64,000 nucleotides of DNA from Cycas panzhihuaensis (taxonomy: Eukaryota; Cycadophyta), in contig CM041465.1 of NCBI GenBank assembly GCA_023213395.1, positions 245,899,741-245,963,740 on the forward strand, in the 5' to 3' direction. Position numbers and translations under genes: made by a program. The notes beneath the pieces were generated by a model. It worked only from the letters and a program-made list of their open reading frames with translations. It was not told the DNA's origin and made no database searches. Below, in pieces: positions 1 through 18,688 of this stretch; the stretch's first letter is position 1; each line of letters opens with the position of its first letter.

Positions 1-1519
1 TCTTTTACATTCCTTTTGGTTGGTTTACTTGCTCATATATTTCATTTTATTTCCTTTTATTTTGCTTATTTGATTTATTACTTTAAATGAACTAGTCAAG
101 TGGCTACTCACACAAATAAATATATGTGTAGTAATGTATATATAAATATGTATATTCCTTATCCCTATACTAAGGCACTCCTATGTATACTTTATATAGA
201 TTTGCATTGATTTTATGTAATGATTAATGGTTAGTTAGTAGTTTCCTATATGATCTTGTCTTACATATAAAAGGTCTGGAATAACTCACTTAAGCATAAT
301 AACAAGGATTTGACATCAAGTGGATACATATCCTTAATGTTAAACTAGATAAGAGCCTTATTTATGCCATGTTTAGTTATTTTTAAAAAAGAATAAAAAT
401 AGTGTGTGTGTGTGTGTGTGTACATACATACAGACATAAATAAATAAATAAATAAGTATATATATATATATATATGTTGCAAGTTAACAACTCTTCCTTA
501 TTAAAAGACATTACTTGCTTTCATCACTCATAGGATATATGTTGCTTGTGGTGTGAGATTTTTGATTTTTCCTTAAGTGCATGTTGAATCTAGGTGGTAC
601 ACTGAGTAGGAGAAGTAGACCCCTTTTATTGAGATAACACTTATTATACTTAGCAACTTTTATAATAGAGCTACATAGAGAAGTCTTTGCAATAGTGCTA
701 CATAGAGCAACCTCCTTTAAATGGGCTCTTCTAGCTTACTTAGGTATTATTCTCCTCACACACTTGCATATAAAAGTAAACGTCAAATAATTCATGCTCA
801 ACAATTGTCCTCTATCCCAATTCACTTCTTAAATTTTACTTAAAATGACTACATGAAAGGTCATTGGAAATGAGGTGAAAATCCATTAATAAGGTGAGGG
901 TTTAAGAGTTTCTCCTTGAGGGTCTTATAAATACCTACTTTATAAATGATCATTTCCTTCACTAAATATTTCTCCTTTTACACACTTAAGTCTAATGTTA
1001 TAATAGTAACCCATGGTTTGACTTAAGGCTATAATACATGGTCCCTCTTAAGGTTATACTGAAACCATAAACTTTCTTAGTATGTTATAACAAGTATTTG
1101 AAAGTGTAGTAGGATAAGAAGTTTACTTGTATATAGATGGTTTTTCTACTTATAATTAAGTCAAAATTATAAAAATTGTAAATTAAAGACTTTATTTTCT
1201 ATTAAATTGGGCATTTTCCCTTATAAAACTATACACTTTGTTTTATCGAATACTTGTATGATATTTTTGTGAATCATTATCTTTAGGTCTAAAGATTTGT
1301 TTGTAATTTTTTTATAATATATTTGGATGATTGTACTTAGTGTGGCTCATTAGTAGATCATATATATAGTCTCTAAGCCATGTTGTGGTATTATAGAGAG
1401 GTGGGTATTTCCATAAATATTAATAAATGCCATTTTTGTTATTATGTGGTGCTTTGTTAGGTTATGTTATTTTCCTAGAAAGTCTTTTAATAAACCCAAT
1501 CAAGCTAAAGGTGATTCTT
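1..1519. other. flanking DNA, no gene recognised
   Basis: This AT-rich stretch lies outside element A. I see no reading frame of meaningful length, RNA gene or element terminus in it. It was originally contiguous with the DNA starting at 31967, because the insertion of A duplicated the 5-bp target gaact between them. It contains simple repeats around 402-474. Confidence 0.5.
402..474. repeat. compound microsatellite (GT)n-(TACA)n-(AAAT)n-(TA)n
   Basis: A run of GT dinucleotides (402-420) is followed by short TACA, AAAT (about 437-454) and TA (about 457-474) runs. This is a simple sequence repeat seen directly in the sequence, with no associated gene. Confidence 0.9.
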
Positions 1520-1524
1520 GAACT
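1520..1524. repeat. target-site duplication of element A, left copy (gaact)
   Basis: The five bases gaact directly before the LTR start are repeated exactly at 31962-31966, directly after the 3' LTR. A five-base duplication is the expected footprint of LTR-retrotransposon integrase. It links two sites 30 kb apart as the ends of one insertion. Confidence 0.85.
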
Positions 1525-1702
1525 TTTTGGGTATAATACCTAATTACATAACTATCTTCATTAACACACTCTCTAGATTATTTTATTATATTTAAGGTCT
1601 CCTTGAGTTATGTGGCATACAGAAATGTGTATCAACTCATAATAAGTTGACTAATGAGGGTTCTCACTTATGTAGTGAGTTGTACTATAAGTATGTATAT
1701 TA
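1525..1702 (+). repeat. element A 5' LTR, first part
   Basis: It aligns by eye with 31645-31817 of the 3' LTR, including the shared stretches cactctctagattatttt and the ending agtayGtatat. It stops exactly where element B begins. The LTR continues at 22488. Confidence 0.85.
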
Positions 1703-6765
<5,063 letters not shown>

Positions 6766-6779
6766 TTGCCCCCTTAGGA
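6766..6779 (-). other. element B polypurine tract
   Basis: On the minus strand the sequence directly before the 3' LTR reads CTCCTAAGGGGGCAA. A G-rich purine run next to the LTR is the expected plus-strand primer site for reverse transcription. It also fixes B's orientation as minus. Confidence 0.7.
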
Positions 6780-8986
6780 GTAAAACCTCGTTGCTTGGAA
6801 GCATTAGGTGATGGTAAATGTTGTTAACACAAACTCGTCAGTAGAAACATGTCTAAAGATAATGTGTCAGTAACCAAAGGAGGCAACAAGTGCTGCGATG
6901 GATCTCATGGATGTGAAACACATGATTGGGAGAGGAACAATAAATATGGATTAGTCAAACCTCTAGGTATGGAGCCCTAGACCCAAAACATATATGAAAC
7001 AAAAGTGAAATAACCTAGGGGAATGCCCAAGATAGTGCCTAGGTGACTACGAGCCCCTAAAGAGTGAAGCAAGATTGGAATCCTTGAAATAAGCTAAAAG
7101 AATAAGAGTAGAGAAAATGAGGGAGTGCCTTATTGCCCTAATATATAATAAAAATTAAACCAATGTTATGATAAATATATAATAAAAACTAAGTCAATGA
7201 TGCAATAAGAGTTGGATCATAGATGATATAGAAATCAAATTAGAAAATAAGGTCTTGGTTACCATAGTTTAGCCTCATTAGTAGCCTCTTTTTAGAGGCA
7301 AGAGAGTGATAAAAATAAGAGAAGGGTGGTAGTCTAAAAAGTTTATGGGAGGAGCTAAACTATTGGGTTGTCTTAGGGGGATCATCCAAGAGTGGGAGAT
7401 GATACTTGAGAATGAGGCGAACTAGGATATCCACTTTAGTATTCTACTTATGAGGGATATGTCAAATATCCATCAAAGGGAAAGAAGATAAGAGAGACCT
7501 AGTGATTAAAGTAGGGGACCTTAGTCGGGGGAAAAGGACTTCGTAAACTTAAGTTAGTTGTGACACCATGACTTGAGAGTCATAAAAGAGGATAATAGGG
7601 CCATGATAGAAGTAAAGCATGTCAGTGAGAGCCTCAATAATGATAGTATACTTCACTTTATTATTCATGGCTTTAAGGAAGTATGTCCTAGAATGCATGA
7701 GGTCATGCCTGGAAGGATCATAGATGATCTAGGTGACTGCGAAGGGTCCAGGGTTGCCATGACTACTGCCATTAGTGTAGATGAGGAGAACCATGGCACA
7801 TAAGGACAGATAGAACTTGTAAAGAGAAAGTAGGAAAATATATAAGGTGAAAGAAAATGAGGGGGAGAAAGGCTCTATTATGCATGATAACTTGAAATAT
7901 ATATTATTAGAGGACAGGAGAGCCCTACGAGTAGGCTACAAGGCTTGCAGGGGGCTCACCCTATAGAAGGAGAAGCGTCATTAGGGAATAAGCTCATTAG
8001 TAGGGTTACAAAGTTAGTGCGAGACCAACAAGGAGATTAGAATAAGGGGGAGGCCCTTGTTGGGAGCTCCAACAAGCTGAAACAATTATGAAAATGGGCC
8101 TGACATGTCAAAATGAGTCTTTAGAGTATAAACACTAATATTGTTTTGAGTGGCTAGAGAAGAGAGGAAAAAGGCTTATGTAGAAACCAAAAAAGGCACC
8201 ATAACTATGCGAACCAATGAGAAAAAAGAGCGTCTAGAGGAGGAGCCAAGCTAGCGCTATGAAGGGACTCATGATGAACTCAAGATGATGACCCAAGTGG
8301 CTCTTTCGAGATGAGGAAAGGGCACGATACCCTAGGCCATCTCACTAATAAACAGAAGGCAAAAGATGGAAATGAAATTCATTTTTACATCCTTCTGATC
8401 GATCTTGGAGAGAGACTCCTCTACCACTTCCTTTTACCACCCCATTGCACATCTCGTGGAGGAGATTCGACTGTCGGATCATCACATAGAGATAGTTGAT
8501 AGGACAAGAGCTGAACTATGGCAACGATCAAGTTAAACCCAGTATACTGATTTGAACCCTAGTTTTAATTTTTAACTATTTTTATTTATTGATATTAATT
8601 ACTAGGTAGGGCCCCTTATGGATAGTTTTAGGGCCACCAGAACTCATTTAAGGATCTGAAAGGGGTTGGACTAGGGCATTAGGGAGTCTTGGTCTTAGTG
8701 GACTAGGCTTAGCTATTAAAACTACAAAGTTTTATTTTTATTTTACATTTTTTAAAATTTTGGTTATAGTGTCGTGATCCTATGAACTTTTTTGGGGTGC
8801 CACAAACATTCTAGTGGGGTGAAAGATATATCCGTGAGGCCCACCAATGTATTCATGGTATTATGAATATATTAGCAGGGCCAAGACAGAGTAATGGAAA
8901 AAAATGAAAATCACTTAATTTTTGGATTATTTTTTGATTACTACTATAGCTTATTGATTTGAGAGAGGGCCTAACTGACAGGAGGG
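6766..8986. other. element B 3' internal region, no gene recognised
   Basis: This lies between the polypurine tract and the antisense reading frame. Short open frames (for example 7573-7803) have no recognisable motif. The segment around 8780-8890 echoes the LTR near 5990-6090 (cacaaatatattagyaggg), which suggests an old partial duplication. Nothing functional is supported. Confidence 0.4.
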
Positions 8987-10113
8987 ATGAGTGGCTATCT
9001 AACAATGATTGTTTATATGTTTTGTAGCATGTTATCATGGTTAATAGTCACATTAATGGATAGATTAAAGAGGGTAGTCCTAAGGAGGTGTGGGCTACTA
9101 AATCTCATTTAAATATTACAGTATGCCTAAGACCAGGATTTGCTACTAGATATCATTTCATATTGGGACCAACAGAGACATGTCTTCCACCTCTCATTAA
9201 TGGGGGATGTTACTATCACACCTAGCAATGTTAGGAGGATCTTAGGAGTGCTAGCTAGTGGTGCACTAGTGGTGCTGGGGACTTTCCCCAACACAGACAT
9301 AACTCATCACAAGGCAGCCTTATTTTTCACTGGTATGGGGTGCTAGACTCGGTGAGGCATTGCGCTTAGGGTTGTCATTATGTCTAACATTCCTCACGTG
9401 AGGAAATTAATCATACCAGCTATTCTATTTCAGATCTCCTAGAAATAGAATTACAAGGAGGTTCCTGGTGGCTAGATGGCTACCATTAGGAGGTGTGAGG
9501 AGGGGGAGCACTTCAATTAGGCTACTTTGATAGTAGCCAATCTAACAGTGCAACTAGATTAGATCTGGGTGACTACATAAGGAGGTTTCTCATTCTTCTC
9601 TCTACTATAGTGTTGGCTCTTTGATCATTTTAGAGGAATGGCACGAACAACAAGACCTCAACCTATCACAATCACCACTCCTATGATCCATATATGGCAG
9701 ATGTGCTTTTAGAGTATAGGAAAGCCAACTCACATTAGGTGGTCAGTGGCTGCCACTTCCCTTGATCTCCTTATGATGGAGGAGTATGTATGAGATTCCT
9801 ACCACATTGTGCACTGGATGAGTGATGCAAAGGAGGGAGGGGAAGGAGGGGCCCTAAGAGAGGAGCTAAGAGAGAAGGAGGGAGATGGGGTAGCTACTGA
9901 TGATCTAGAGGAGGATGCAACACTAAAAGCTATGACATAGGTAGTCTTAGCTGCAGGAGGAGCAGGGATCCTCAAGGAAGAGGAGATAGAGGGAGGTGAT
10001 GTACCTGCTACTCTAGGGGATCCAGGAATAGGGGGGGCAGCAACTGCAACTAAGGGTATAGCAGTTAGAGAGGTACTTGCTATTTTAAGAGGTGAGATCT
10101 CCCCTTTTCCTTA
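8987..10113 (+). pseudogene. decayed plant-mobile-domain-like reading frame, antisense to element B
   Basis: One frame can be followed for about 375 codons from an ATG at 8987. It has about 14 in-frame stops, mostly TAG where Gln or Trp would fit. Recognisable pieces run in order: CGLLNL, SYWDQQRHVFHL, then TITPSNVRRILGV (about residues 38-80), and LL*CWLFDHF (about residue 210). This order and spacing resemble the plant mobile domain (PMD), found in MAIN/MAIL-type nuclear proteins and in plant transposable elements. The C-terminal part is acidic and Gly-rich (EGGEGGALREELREKEGDG). It lies on the plus strand between integrase and the 3' LTR of the minus-strand element B, the position where Tat-clade elements are known to carry antisense ORFs. 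The PMD assignment rests on pattern recognition by eye. It is a pseudogene here. Confidence 0.6.
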
Positions 10114-10239
10114 GCTTTGGTATTTTATTTAATCACTACTTCTTATAGCATTTATTTAGCATGATTTATATATCTTAGATATTAATGAATTTTATATATA
10201 TTCCATACTGATATCTTTAATATACATGGCTGGAAAGTA

Positions 10240-10690
10240 GAGAGGATATAGGGGAGTTAGTCAGGTAGGTGGCCATAGAGCTCTTCCCACACGTGTATGA
10301 GGAGGGACAACCTTCTATAATAGGTGATGAGGGGCTAAGGTCTACAAGACAGCATGTGGTGATGTTCACTCCCCTTGTATAAGTGTAAGACATGTGGGTT
10401 ACAAAGGCCTAAGAGTCGCTGGTGAGGGAGGACTAGCTCTGAGGATAGAGAGATTAGCTTTAAGGGGAGAGGGACCAACTACAAGCTTAGGTGCAGGCAT
10501 TAGAGACCTAAAGAGGAGGAGTAAGAGATGCCGGTGGTGACATGACGGTCATCATAGTCAAGGAGAGGCTCCATGGGATGGAGAGGGAGTAGGACTAGCT
10601 ACTAGGTGAGAGGGACCAGCTATAGGAGAGATATGATCAATTGGTCAACTAGATAGCCACCTAGTCCTTGTGTAGTAGGACCCATACAAT
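10240..10690 (+). pseudogene. decayed coiled-coil segment, possible second exon of the PMD-like frame
   Basis: Reading through stops gives repeated RDQL heptad-like units: GERDQLQA, VQALET, LLGERDQL and ERYDQLVN. This is the composition of a coiled coil. It follows the PMD-like frame on the same strand after about 130 bp of AT-rich DNA that could be a former intron (a GTGAG donor-like site near 10091). Many stops are TAG or TAA replacing Gln. Linking it to the preceding frame is inference. Confidence 0.45.
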
Positions 10691-10869
10691 GACACCATCT
10701 TAGAGGAGAGTGAGGGATGTGGAGAGTGAGGCTGGGACCTCATTGAGGAGGATGAGGAGCCTAGGAGGGATGTGGTCTCTAGGTGAGGGAACTGGCAGAC
10801 TAGGAGGAGATATGCCATGATGACCCTGTGCTTCCATTAGGCTATGGTATTGCAAGTTTTGGTGTGAGG

Positions 10870-11880
<1,011 letters not shown>

Positions 11881-11884
11881 ATTT

Positions 11885-13120
11885 CTTTAAAAATCTGTTA
11901 TTTAGGGTTTCGTCAAATTTGAACCCTTCCAATGTGGTTATTCGATAAGAACCATTATCAAGGATCTCAAAGATGAAAAAAGGGCCCATCCATTTGGGGC
12001 CAAATTTGGATAGATACTCGTGAAGATAGAGGACTTAGTCCTTAGGGTGTAAAGGATGAGGATGTAGCTATTTGTCATATGTTCTTTGGATATGAGCCTT
12101 GGATGCGAGGTTAGCCTGATACACAGCCAAGCGTTTCTCGTCTAAAGCTTCAAGGTCAAGGAGGTGCGCCTGGCAACACCATTCCTCATTGATAAAGTCT
12201 TTAAGGGATACCCTTAGAGAAGGGATCTCAACCTTTAGGGGTAAAACTACCTTAGTTCTATAAACCAAGGAGAATGGTGCCATTCTTGTGGTGGCACAAA
12301 TCAAGGTATGATAGGCCCATAATGTCAAATGGAGCTGAAGATGCTAATCCCTTTTGGAGGGTGATAGTTTTCTTTAAGATATTAATAAGGGTCTTATTAA
12401 ATGATTCGACTTGGCCATTAGCCTGGGGGTAATAGGGGGATGACATCTTGTGAGAAATCTTAAATTTCTCACAAAGCTTGTCCATCTCCTTGTTGCAAAA
12501 GGGAGTGCCATTATTCATGATTAGGACATCTGGGACTCTAAATTGATAAATAATATGCTAGTAAACAAAAGTGGCAACTGTCTTGCTAGTAGTAGATGAC
12601 AATGAAATTACCTCAGCCTATTTGGTGAAGTATTCCATGATAGTTAAGATGAATTTATGTTAAGAAAGAGGGTGGAGCGATGGCTCTAATAGGGTCTAAT
12701 CCCCATTAAGCGAAAGATCATAGGGAAATGACAGCATGTAGTGCCTTGGAAGGTAAATGGATCACGTTGGCATGCTCTTAGCATTTACGATAATGTTGCA
12801 CATAGGCATGGGCATTCTTGAACAAGGATGGCCAATAATAGCTCATGTAGAGGATCCTTTGGGCTATGGATTAGCCTCTAAAATGGCCTCCACAAATGCC
12901 ACTATGACATTCATGAAGAATTTAGTTCATCTCCTTAGGGGTGATGCAATGAAAGAGGACGCCATCAAAGGATCACTTGTACAATACATCCTACATGAGG
13001 AAGTATTACCAAGCGGTGGCCCTAATACGTGACTTCACTTTGTCACTCACGTTAGGGGGATATTGTTGTTAGATAAGGTATTATATAATGTCTCCATACC
13101 ATTAACTCATAGCTAATAGA
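11885..13120 (-). pseudogene. element B integrase remnant
   Basis: Integrase inserts the reverse-transcribed copy into the nucleus's DNA. Reading right to left on the minus strand: a zinc-binding region with HCITPKEMN, HECHSGICGGHF and YYWPSLFKNAHAYV, whose CxxC reads RKC*EHA; then a core piece (12518 leftward) NGTPFCNKEMDKLCEKF followed by SSPYYPQANGQVESFNKTL with the conserved Glu; and a C-terminal part WPQMDGPFFIFEIL...LKKFY. Several stops and frame breaks separate these parts. The GICG-H and YYWP pattern favours a Tat-type gypsy element. It is non-functional. Confidence 0.8.
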
Positions 13121-13215
13121 TGAGGGGATGAGTGTTGGAGAGCTAGGATAGGCTCATCTAGCAAGGAGTCATTAACTGGAACCTCGAGGGGATTAGGGAT
13201 AGGGGCATCAACTAG

Positions 13216-14770
13216 TTACTCTGTGACTACCATCCCCTTCTCAGATTTCTTATTAATGATTCTAAGGTTATACTCTTGCAAGAGGATGACCCATTTACCA
13301 GTCCTTCCTATTAGATCTGACTTAGTCAAAAGGTATCTCAATAGATCAGATTGGCTGATCACATAAATGGTGTTACCTAGGAGGTAATGCCTAAACTTCT
13401 TGATAGCATGGACTAAAGCTAGGCACTCCTTCTTGATAGGGAGATAGTTTAGCTCTGTTGCCATGAGGGTATAACTAATGAAGTAGATGACTCTCTCAAT
13501 CTTGGAGTTATCCTCTTGGGCCAGCATGATGCCCAAGGATTCATTAATCACAGAGGTGTATATAATAAAGGGGTAATCGAAGAGGGGAGGTGCCAACATG
13601 AGAGCTAATATGAGAGCTTACTTGAGCTCTTGAAAGACCTCTTAGGCTTTAGGGGATGAGATGAATGGTACTTCCTTCTTCAACATGTTAGTCAATAGTT
13701 TAGCATTTATGGCAAAGTCTACTAGGAAATGCTTGAGAAAGCCCAAGCTCCCTAAGAATGACTTAATTTATCATTGGGTCCTTGGAGGGGGCATGCCAAT
13801 AATAGTTGACCTTATCAAGGTCAATCTAGATTCCTTGCTTAGAGGTGAGGAATCCTAAGAGCTTGCCTACCATCACTGCAAAAATGTATTTAAGCAGGTT
13901 TAGGCTAACCTGATATTTGTGGCATCTCATGAAGATAACATAAAGGTTCATGGGATGGGTACTCCTCTTACATAAGAGCCCCATTATGTCATCCATAAAG
14001 ACCTCGAGGGTCTTGTTTATGAGGTCATGAAAGATAAATTACATCACCCTCTGATAAGTGGTTCTTGCATTCTTTAGATTGAAGGGCATGGCCTTATAGG
14101 CAAATGTTTCCCATAGTGTGGTGAAGGCTATCTTATGATAGTCTTTGGGGGATATCTAGATTTGGTTATATCCAGAAAAATTATCCATTAAGTGCATCAC
14201 TTCAAAACCCTCTATATGATCAATGATTTAATCGATGAATGGTAGGAGGAAGCTATCCTTAGGACATGCATTGTTAATATCTCAGAAGACAATGCAAATC
14301 TTGATTGGCTGATTCTTTTTAGTAATGGGCATAATGTTGGAAACCCTCTTGGGGTAGTCAATAGAAGTGATGAGTCATATATCTAGGAGCTTTTTTACCT
14401 CCATCTTGACAATTGCAGAGAGCTTAGGGTGTAAGGGGCATTATTTTTTATGCATGGGACAAGCACTCGGGATAGTAGTAAGGTTGTGGGTGATGACAGA
14501 GGGGTCAATCCCCTTCATATTAGAGTAATCCCATATAGATACATCTCAAAACTCTCAAACTAAGAGGGTGTACTCTATCTCTTAGGGTGAACATTCTATC
14601 CCAACCTTGGTAACTTTGCTAGGGGCAATGACAATGTCCTTAGTCACCCCAGTATACATGGCATTCTCTTCTTCGAAATGCAGGGGAGCCTAATTGATCA
14701 AAGAGAGAGGAATAATATCTAGATAGTTTGGGTCAACAAGGGGTGACCCTAGAGCTAAGAACTTCTAGAA
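13216..14770 (-). pseudogene. element B reverse transcriptase and RNase H remnant
   Basis: Minus-strand RT motifs appear in order: INNACPKDSFLLPFID, LMDNFSGYNQI (first catalytic Asp), KIAFTTLWETFAYKAMPFNL, and the catalytic box FMDD at about 13988-13999. The open frame 13599-13216 then gives RNase H: IIYTSVINESLGIMLAQE, IYFISYTLMATELNY, KKECLALVHAIKKFRHYL. The catalytic Asp positions of RT are retained although the frame is broken by stops (mostly TAG/TAA). The first RNase H Asp (usually in a TDAS-like motif) reads TSVI. No second, archaeal-type RNase H was recognised before the integrase. Confidence 0.85.
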
Positions 14771-15559
14771 ACCAAGTTTGTGGTGACTGGGAGGTAGGTT
14801 AGGTGTGGAACCCACTAAGTGCTCCAATATGGTTTCATCATTCTCAAAGTAATCTATCCTGTGGATAGGTTTGCTTAGCAAGAATATGGGATGAGGTAGT
14901 AAAGGGATGATGGGTCTATAACGATCAACCTGCCACTCCATGTAGTTAGGAGACTCCTCAAAGGAGTTAGAGGATAATCTCTTATGCTACTACACCCTAG
15001 CTCATGGAGGTAGAGGTTGACTAAGATTAGAACTGTATGCTATAGACTCACCATGTAAAAGGAAAGACTCTTTGTCCTTATCATCTATGGAGGATGGTGA
15101 AGATTAAGGAGTAAGAGGGGACTAGATGAGCCAAGAGCTTGTGTATGCCCCAAGATCAATTATGTGTGGTTCCCTATATTGGAAAAAGGGGAAAGGATCC
15201 TCATGTGATGCCTTAGGTTAGAATGTAGGATTTTGAGGGGGATGAATAGGGTGCCCCCTTTATATGTTAAGGAGGGATATGGTATGAGGGAGGTCCTTGC
15301 ACTTATTGTTGAACTCATGGTTGCTCAAAATGATGAGATAACCATAGCTCCTAATGCTAATAGAGGTGAAGTAGATAAGCTTAGAGGAGGAAGTACATAC
15401 TCCTTCTACTGGGTAGGTGCTTCAAGCACTAGTAGAGCAGATGATGGATGGAATGGTCAGATCCTCAATTACATTGGTTGATCTAATAATTACCTGGCAA
15501 GGTTAATGAGATGATTGGATAGGAGGAGGCTCCTGAAGGATAACTTTTATTTTCTTTTC

Positions 15560-15960
15560 ATGGGAAAATTTGAGTTTCCCCCATCAAGATGAACAAATGA
15601 CTCCCATCTAGTCAAGCCAAGGATGTCCTAACAAGAGGTTGTAGTCCATATCTATGCTAAGGACTATGATGTCTGTTAATATAATTTTGTCCTCTAGGGT
15701 GAGGGGGATCACCACTATTCCTAAGGGTGCCTTATTGCTACTATTATAGCCTTAGAATCTCCATGTGACTAGCTCGAGGGCCCCTAACCCTAGCTCCTCC
15801 ACCATGCAAATAGGCATGGCATTAACGGAGGAACCATTTTCTACAATGGTCCTCTTTAAGGTATAATCTAGAGTGTCGATAGTAATGGTGAAAGGGTAGT
15901 GCCATTGGCATTCTCTTTCGTTAGTAGGAGGGAGATCCTCAGGGTCAAACATGATAAGAG
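15560..15960 (-). pseudogene. element B aspartic protease remnant
   Basis: The minus-strand frame from 15952 reads HYPFTITIDTLDYTLKRTIV, then ENGSSVNAMP, then after a stop MDYNLLLGHPWLDQ-like and SSQWGKLKF. This matches the retropepsin-like protease of plant gypsy elements, which cleaves the gag-pol polyprotein. The usual catalytic Asp before G-S-S reads as E-N-G, so the active-site residue seems lost. The LLLGHPWL motif is typical of the family's C-terminal half. Several in-frame stops are present. Confidence 0.7.
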
Positions 15961-16259
15961 GTGCTCATTGAATGGATTGGGCATCACCATGACCCAAGGC
16001 TTCTAAGAGGAGGGTGCATTGTTCAGGGCAACTACACAAGACATCCATCACAGACATTCCTACAACTAGAACATGGAGCTCGTCAATGATCAAGAAGGGT
16101 TTCCCCTTCCTAGTAGGTTAGGGAAGCACCCTTTGGAAATTGTAACATCTAGGATAGACATGAATAGTCTTAGGAATCACAGTGATCTTCATGGGTGAAT
16201 TATTCATAGGAGGATTTTATTGAGAAGTGGAAGCTTTAGTAGCCTCCTTAGTAGATTGA

Positions 16260-18688
16260 GATCTCATAAGGGGGTACAAGGGGGTGGTCTCAAGTATTTG
16301 GATGACTCCTTTCCCCTTGTTTTGGGATTAAGAGGAAGAGGATGGCCAAGAATAAAGGCTTGGGGTCGAGGATGATTCCTTAACCTACTTACCCTTTGTT
16401 TGATTAGGAGGTGGGTCAGGGGATCATCTTCTATTCCCACCCTTTCTGTTCTGGATGGAGCGATTATGTTCCTTATGGTTAGGGAAGGGATCTTTATGGA
16501 CATACTGATCTAAATTGGGTTTGGAAGCCTATTTGGAGGAGGTGTTACATTGAGGGGTGAGATCAGGGTGCTGCACCTAATATTACGAATCCTCATGGAG
16601 GTATCCTTCATGAACGAAATACCACTTCTTCTTAGGAGGAGGTCATGCCTTCCTCCTTGAGAAGTTTGGGCATTCCTACCTCTAGGTGGTATAGTTTGGA
16701 ACACCTGATGAATGGGTCTATGGGGATTGGAAGAAGGTTGGGATAATTAGAGATTTAACTCCTTCATTATATGTTCGAATGAACATATAGCTTGAATCAA
16801 AGGGTCCAAGGGTCTATCCGTTGTATTGGTAGGGGGCCTTGGAGGCTATTGGGATCTTTGGTTGCACAACAGAGGGAGTGCCTCATGTTGTTGTGATAAT
16901 CTAAGAGGGTTCTTGAGACCCACCTGGATCTTAATAGCCTCAAAGTACCAAGCATTTTGCTATGGTAGATTCACACATCATTGCCCCCATTTTAAGGACT
17001 ACAACATGGACTATGGGTCTAAGGGTATTCATGAAGATATCCCTCTTCAACTCTTCAGGCAGCATGGCCTTCATAGAGTGGAGGAGGTTGTGAAAATACC
17101 AGATGAAATCACAATCTATTTCATCACGAACTCATTTAAGAGAGAGTAGGTCTTTGACCCCACTCTCAAAGGGGAAATCCACATCAAAGTAGTTGACAAA
17201 CTCATCCACAAGCTATTGGAAGGAATGGATGGAGTGGGCAAGGAGATGATAGAACCATTTTAGAGCATCTCCTTGTAAAGAACAAGGAAATAATTTCATA
17301 AGGATGTGGTCATAGGCCCAATAATCTATGCATGCCATAGCAAAGCCCCTCATGTACTTAGTTAGGTCTTGTAATAAGGTGCTATTAAATTTAGGCACCT
17401 CAGGAGTGTGAGGTAGCAGGTTGGTCCAGAGTGCCTCAATCAAAAGTGGGATTGACCTATAGTCAATGAAAGGGTGAATCCCTAGTTGAGTTAAAGGGTT
17501 AACTAGAGGTAAGGGAGGAGGCAGATATGGATATCCAACTCCTCCTTAAGGGGTTTGGGCATATGAGAAATAAGGATTCGCACCTGTATGGTGGGAAGGA
17601 GCCATTCCCATTTGAAGGTAGGTTGGATAGGAGGAAGGTAGGTGAGACGATCCCATTCTGCCTTGAGGGTATACCCTTTGTTAAGGTGGCATATGAGAGT
17701 AAGGGTCATGAGGGGGAACATATCCTCTTCTAGAAGGTATCATACATGGAGTTGAATATAAATATGGGGAAAAGGGATGAGGTGTAGGTTTTTTCCCATA
17801 TGGGCCACCCATAGGAGGTGCAACTCCATAAGGGTGTAGCGAATCCACCCCATAGATTAGGAGAGGGTTTATCCCTCCATGCCCCCATGGTTGGGATGTA
17901 TACCTTAGGGGTACATAAAGGGAAGAGTCCACTAATTGTGGACAAGGGCACATAGGGACAGGTCCTACATGGCCTATAGATTAAGGATATGAGGGTATCT
18001 TGGGTTGCATGAAAGGGGTGTGGACCATGGTAGGTTAAGGCGTGGTTGCTTGGTTTAGGAGGGGCATGCTTAATCCAAATTGGGATATGGGCATCCCCTA
18101 TGACACACCTTAGTTATGAGGAGTATACAAAGAAGAGGAGATGATAGGAGTGGCTCCTACCATTGCTATGGATGGTGGTTGAGATGAAATAGAAGCCACA
18201 AGTATAGAATAGGATGGAGCAATGCTATAAAGGAGGCCATCCAACTACTTCAGAGCTGGTTGAGTGCTTACAACTCCAAAGCATTATGATAATGCCTCTA
18301 CTATATCTATGGGAGGGATTCTTGCCTATTCATATGAGGTGGAAGGCTCCTTGTATGATGCAAGACCCACAGGTTGGTCCTCATGGGAACTATCACCAGG
18401 GTGATAATATCCCATAGAGGCATATGCACATATGTCGTGCATAGGGAGTGGGTAAAAATCTAGATACTCTTTGACACCCTGATAAAAAATAGGATCCTCA
18501 CCCTTTGGGGTAGGATCTTGAAGGGAACAATATGTTTGGGCTTGGGATTTAGAGACATAGGCATGATATACCCACTCTAATGGATATCCCTCCATTGTTG
18601 ATTCAGAATCAAATGAGGGGATAGGGGAATATGAAGGTTCTTCTGAGACAGGAGAAAGGCCATGTAAGCAATGGGAGAAATGTCGCAT
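16260..18688 (-). pseudogene. element B gag remnant with long Pro/Tyr/Ser-rich N-terminus
   Basis: An in-frame ATG at 18688 opens a minus-strand frame rich in Pro, Tyr, Ser and Gly (for example SYSPIPSFDSE, PPHDPYSHMPP). After several stops comes the capsid-like core (17443 leftward): LPHTPEVPKFNSTL, YMRGFAMA, MKLFPCSLQGDALKWFYHL. This is the classic LF..SL.G.A..WF motif of plant gypsy gag. Downstream, KWYFVHEGYLHEDS*Y is a degraded zinc knuckle in which Cys codons have become Tyr. The protein would form the virus-like particle that packages element RNA. It is followed by the protease. Confidence 0.75.

Noticed and set aside
7573-7803. 76-codon open frame in the 3' region of B
   Set aside because: No start context, no motif and no continuation in frame on either side.
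12757-13032. 91-codon plus-strand open frame
   Set aside because: It is the antisense shadow of B's integrase zinc-binding region, which reads with clear family motifs on the minus strand.
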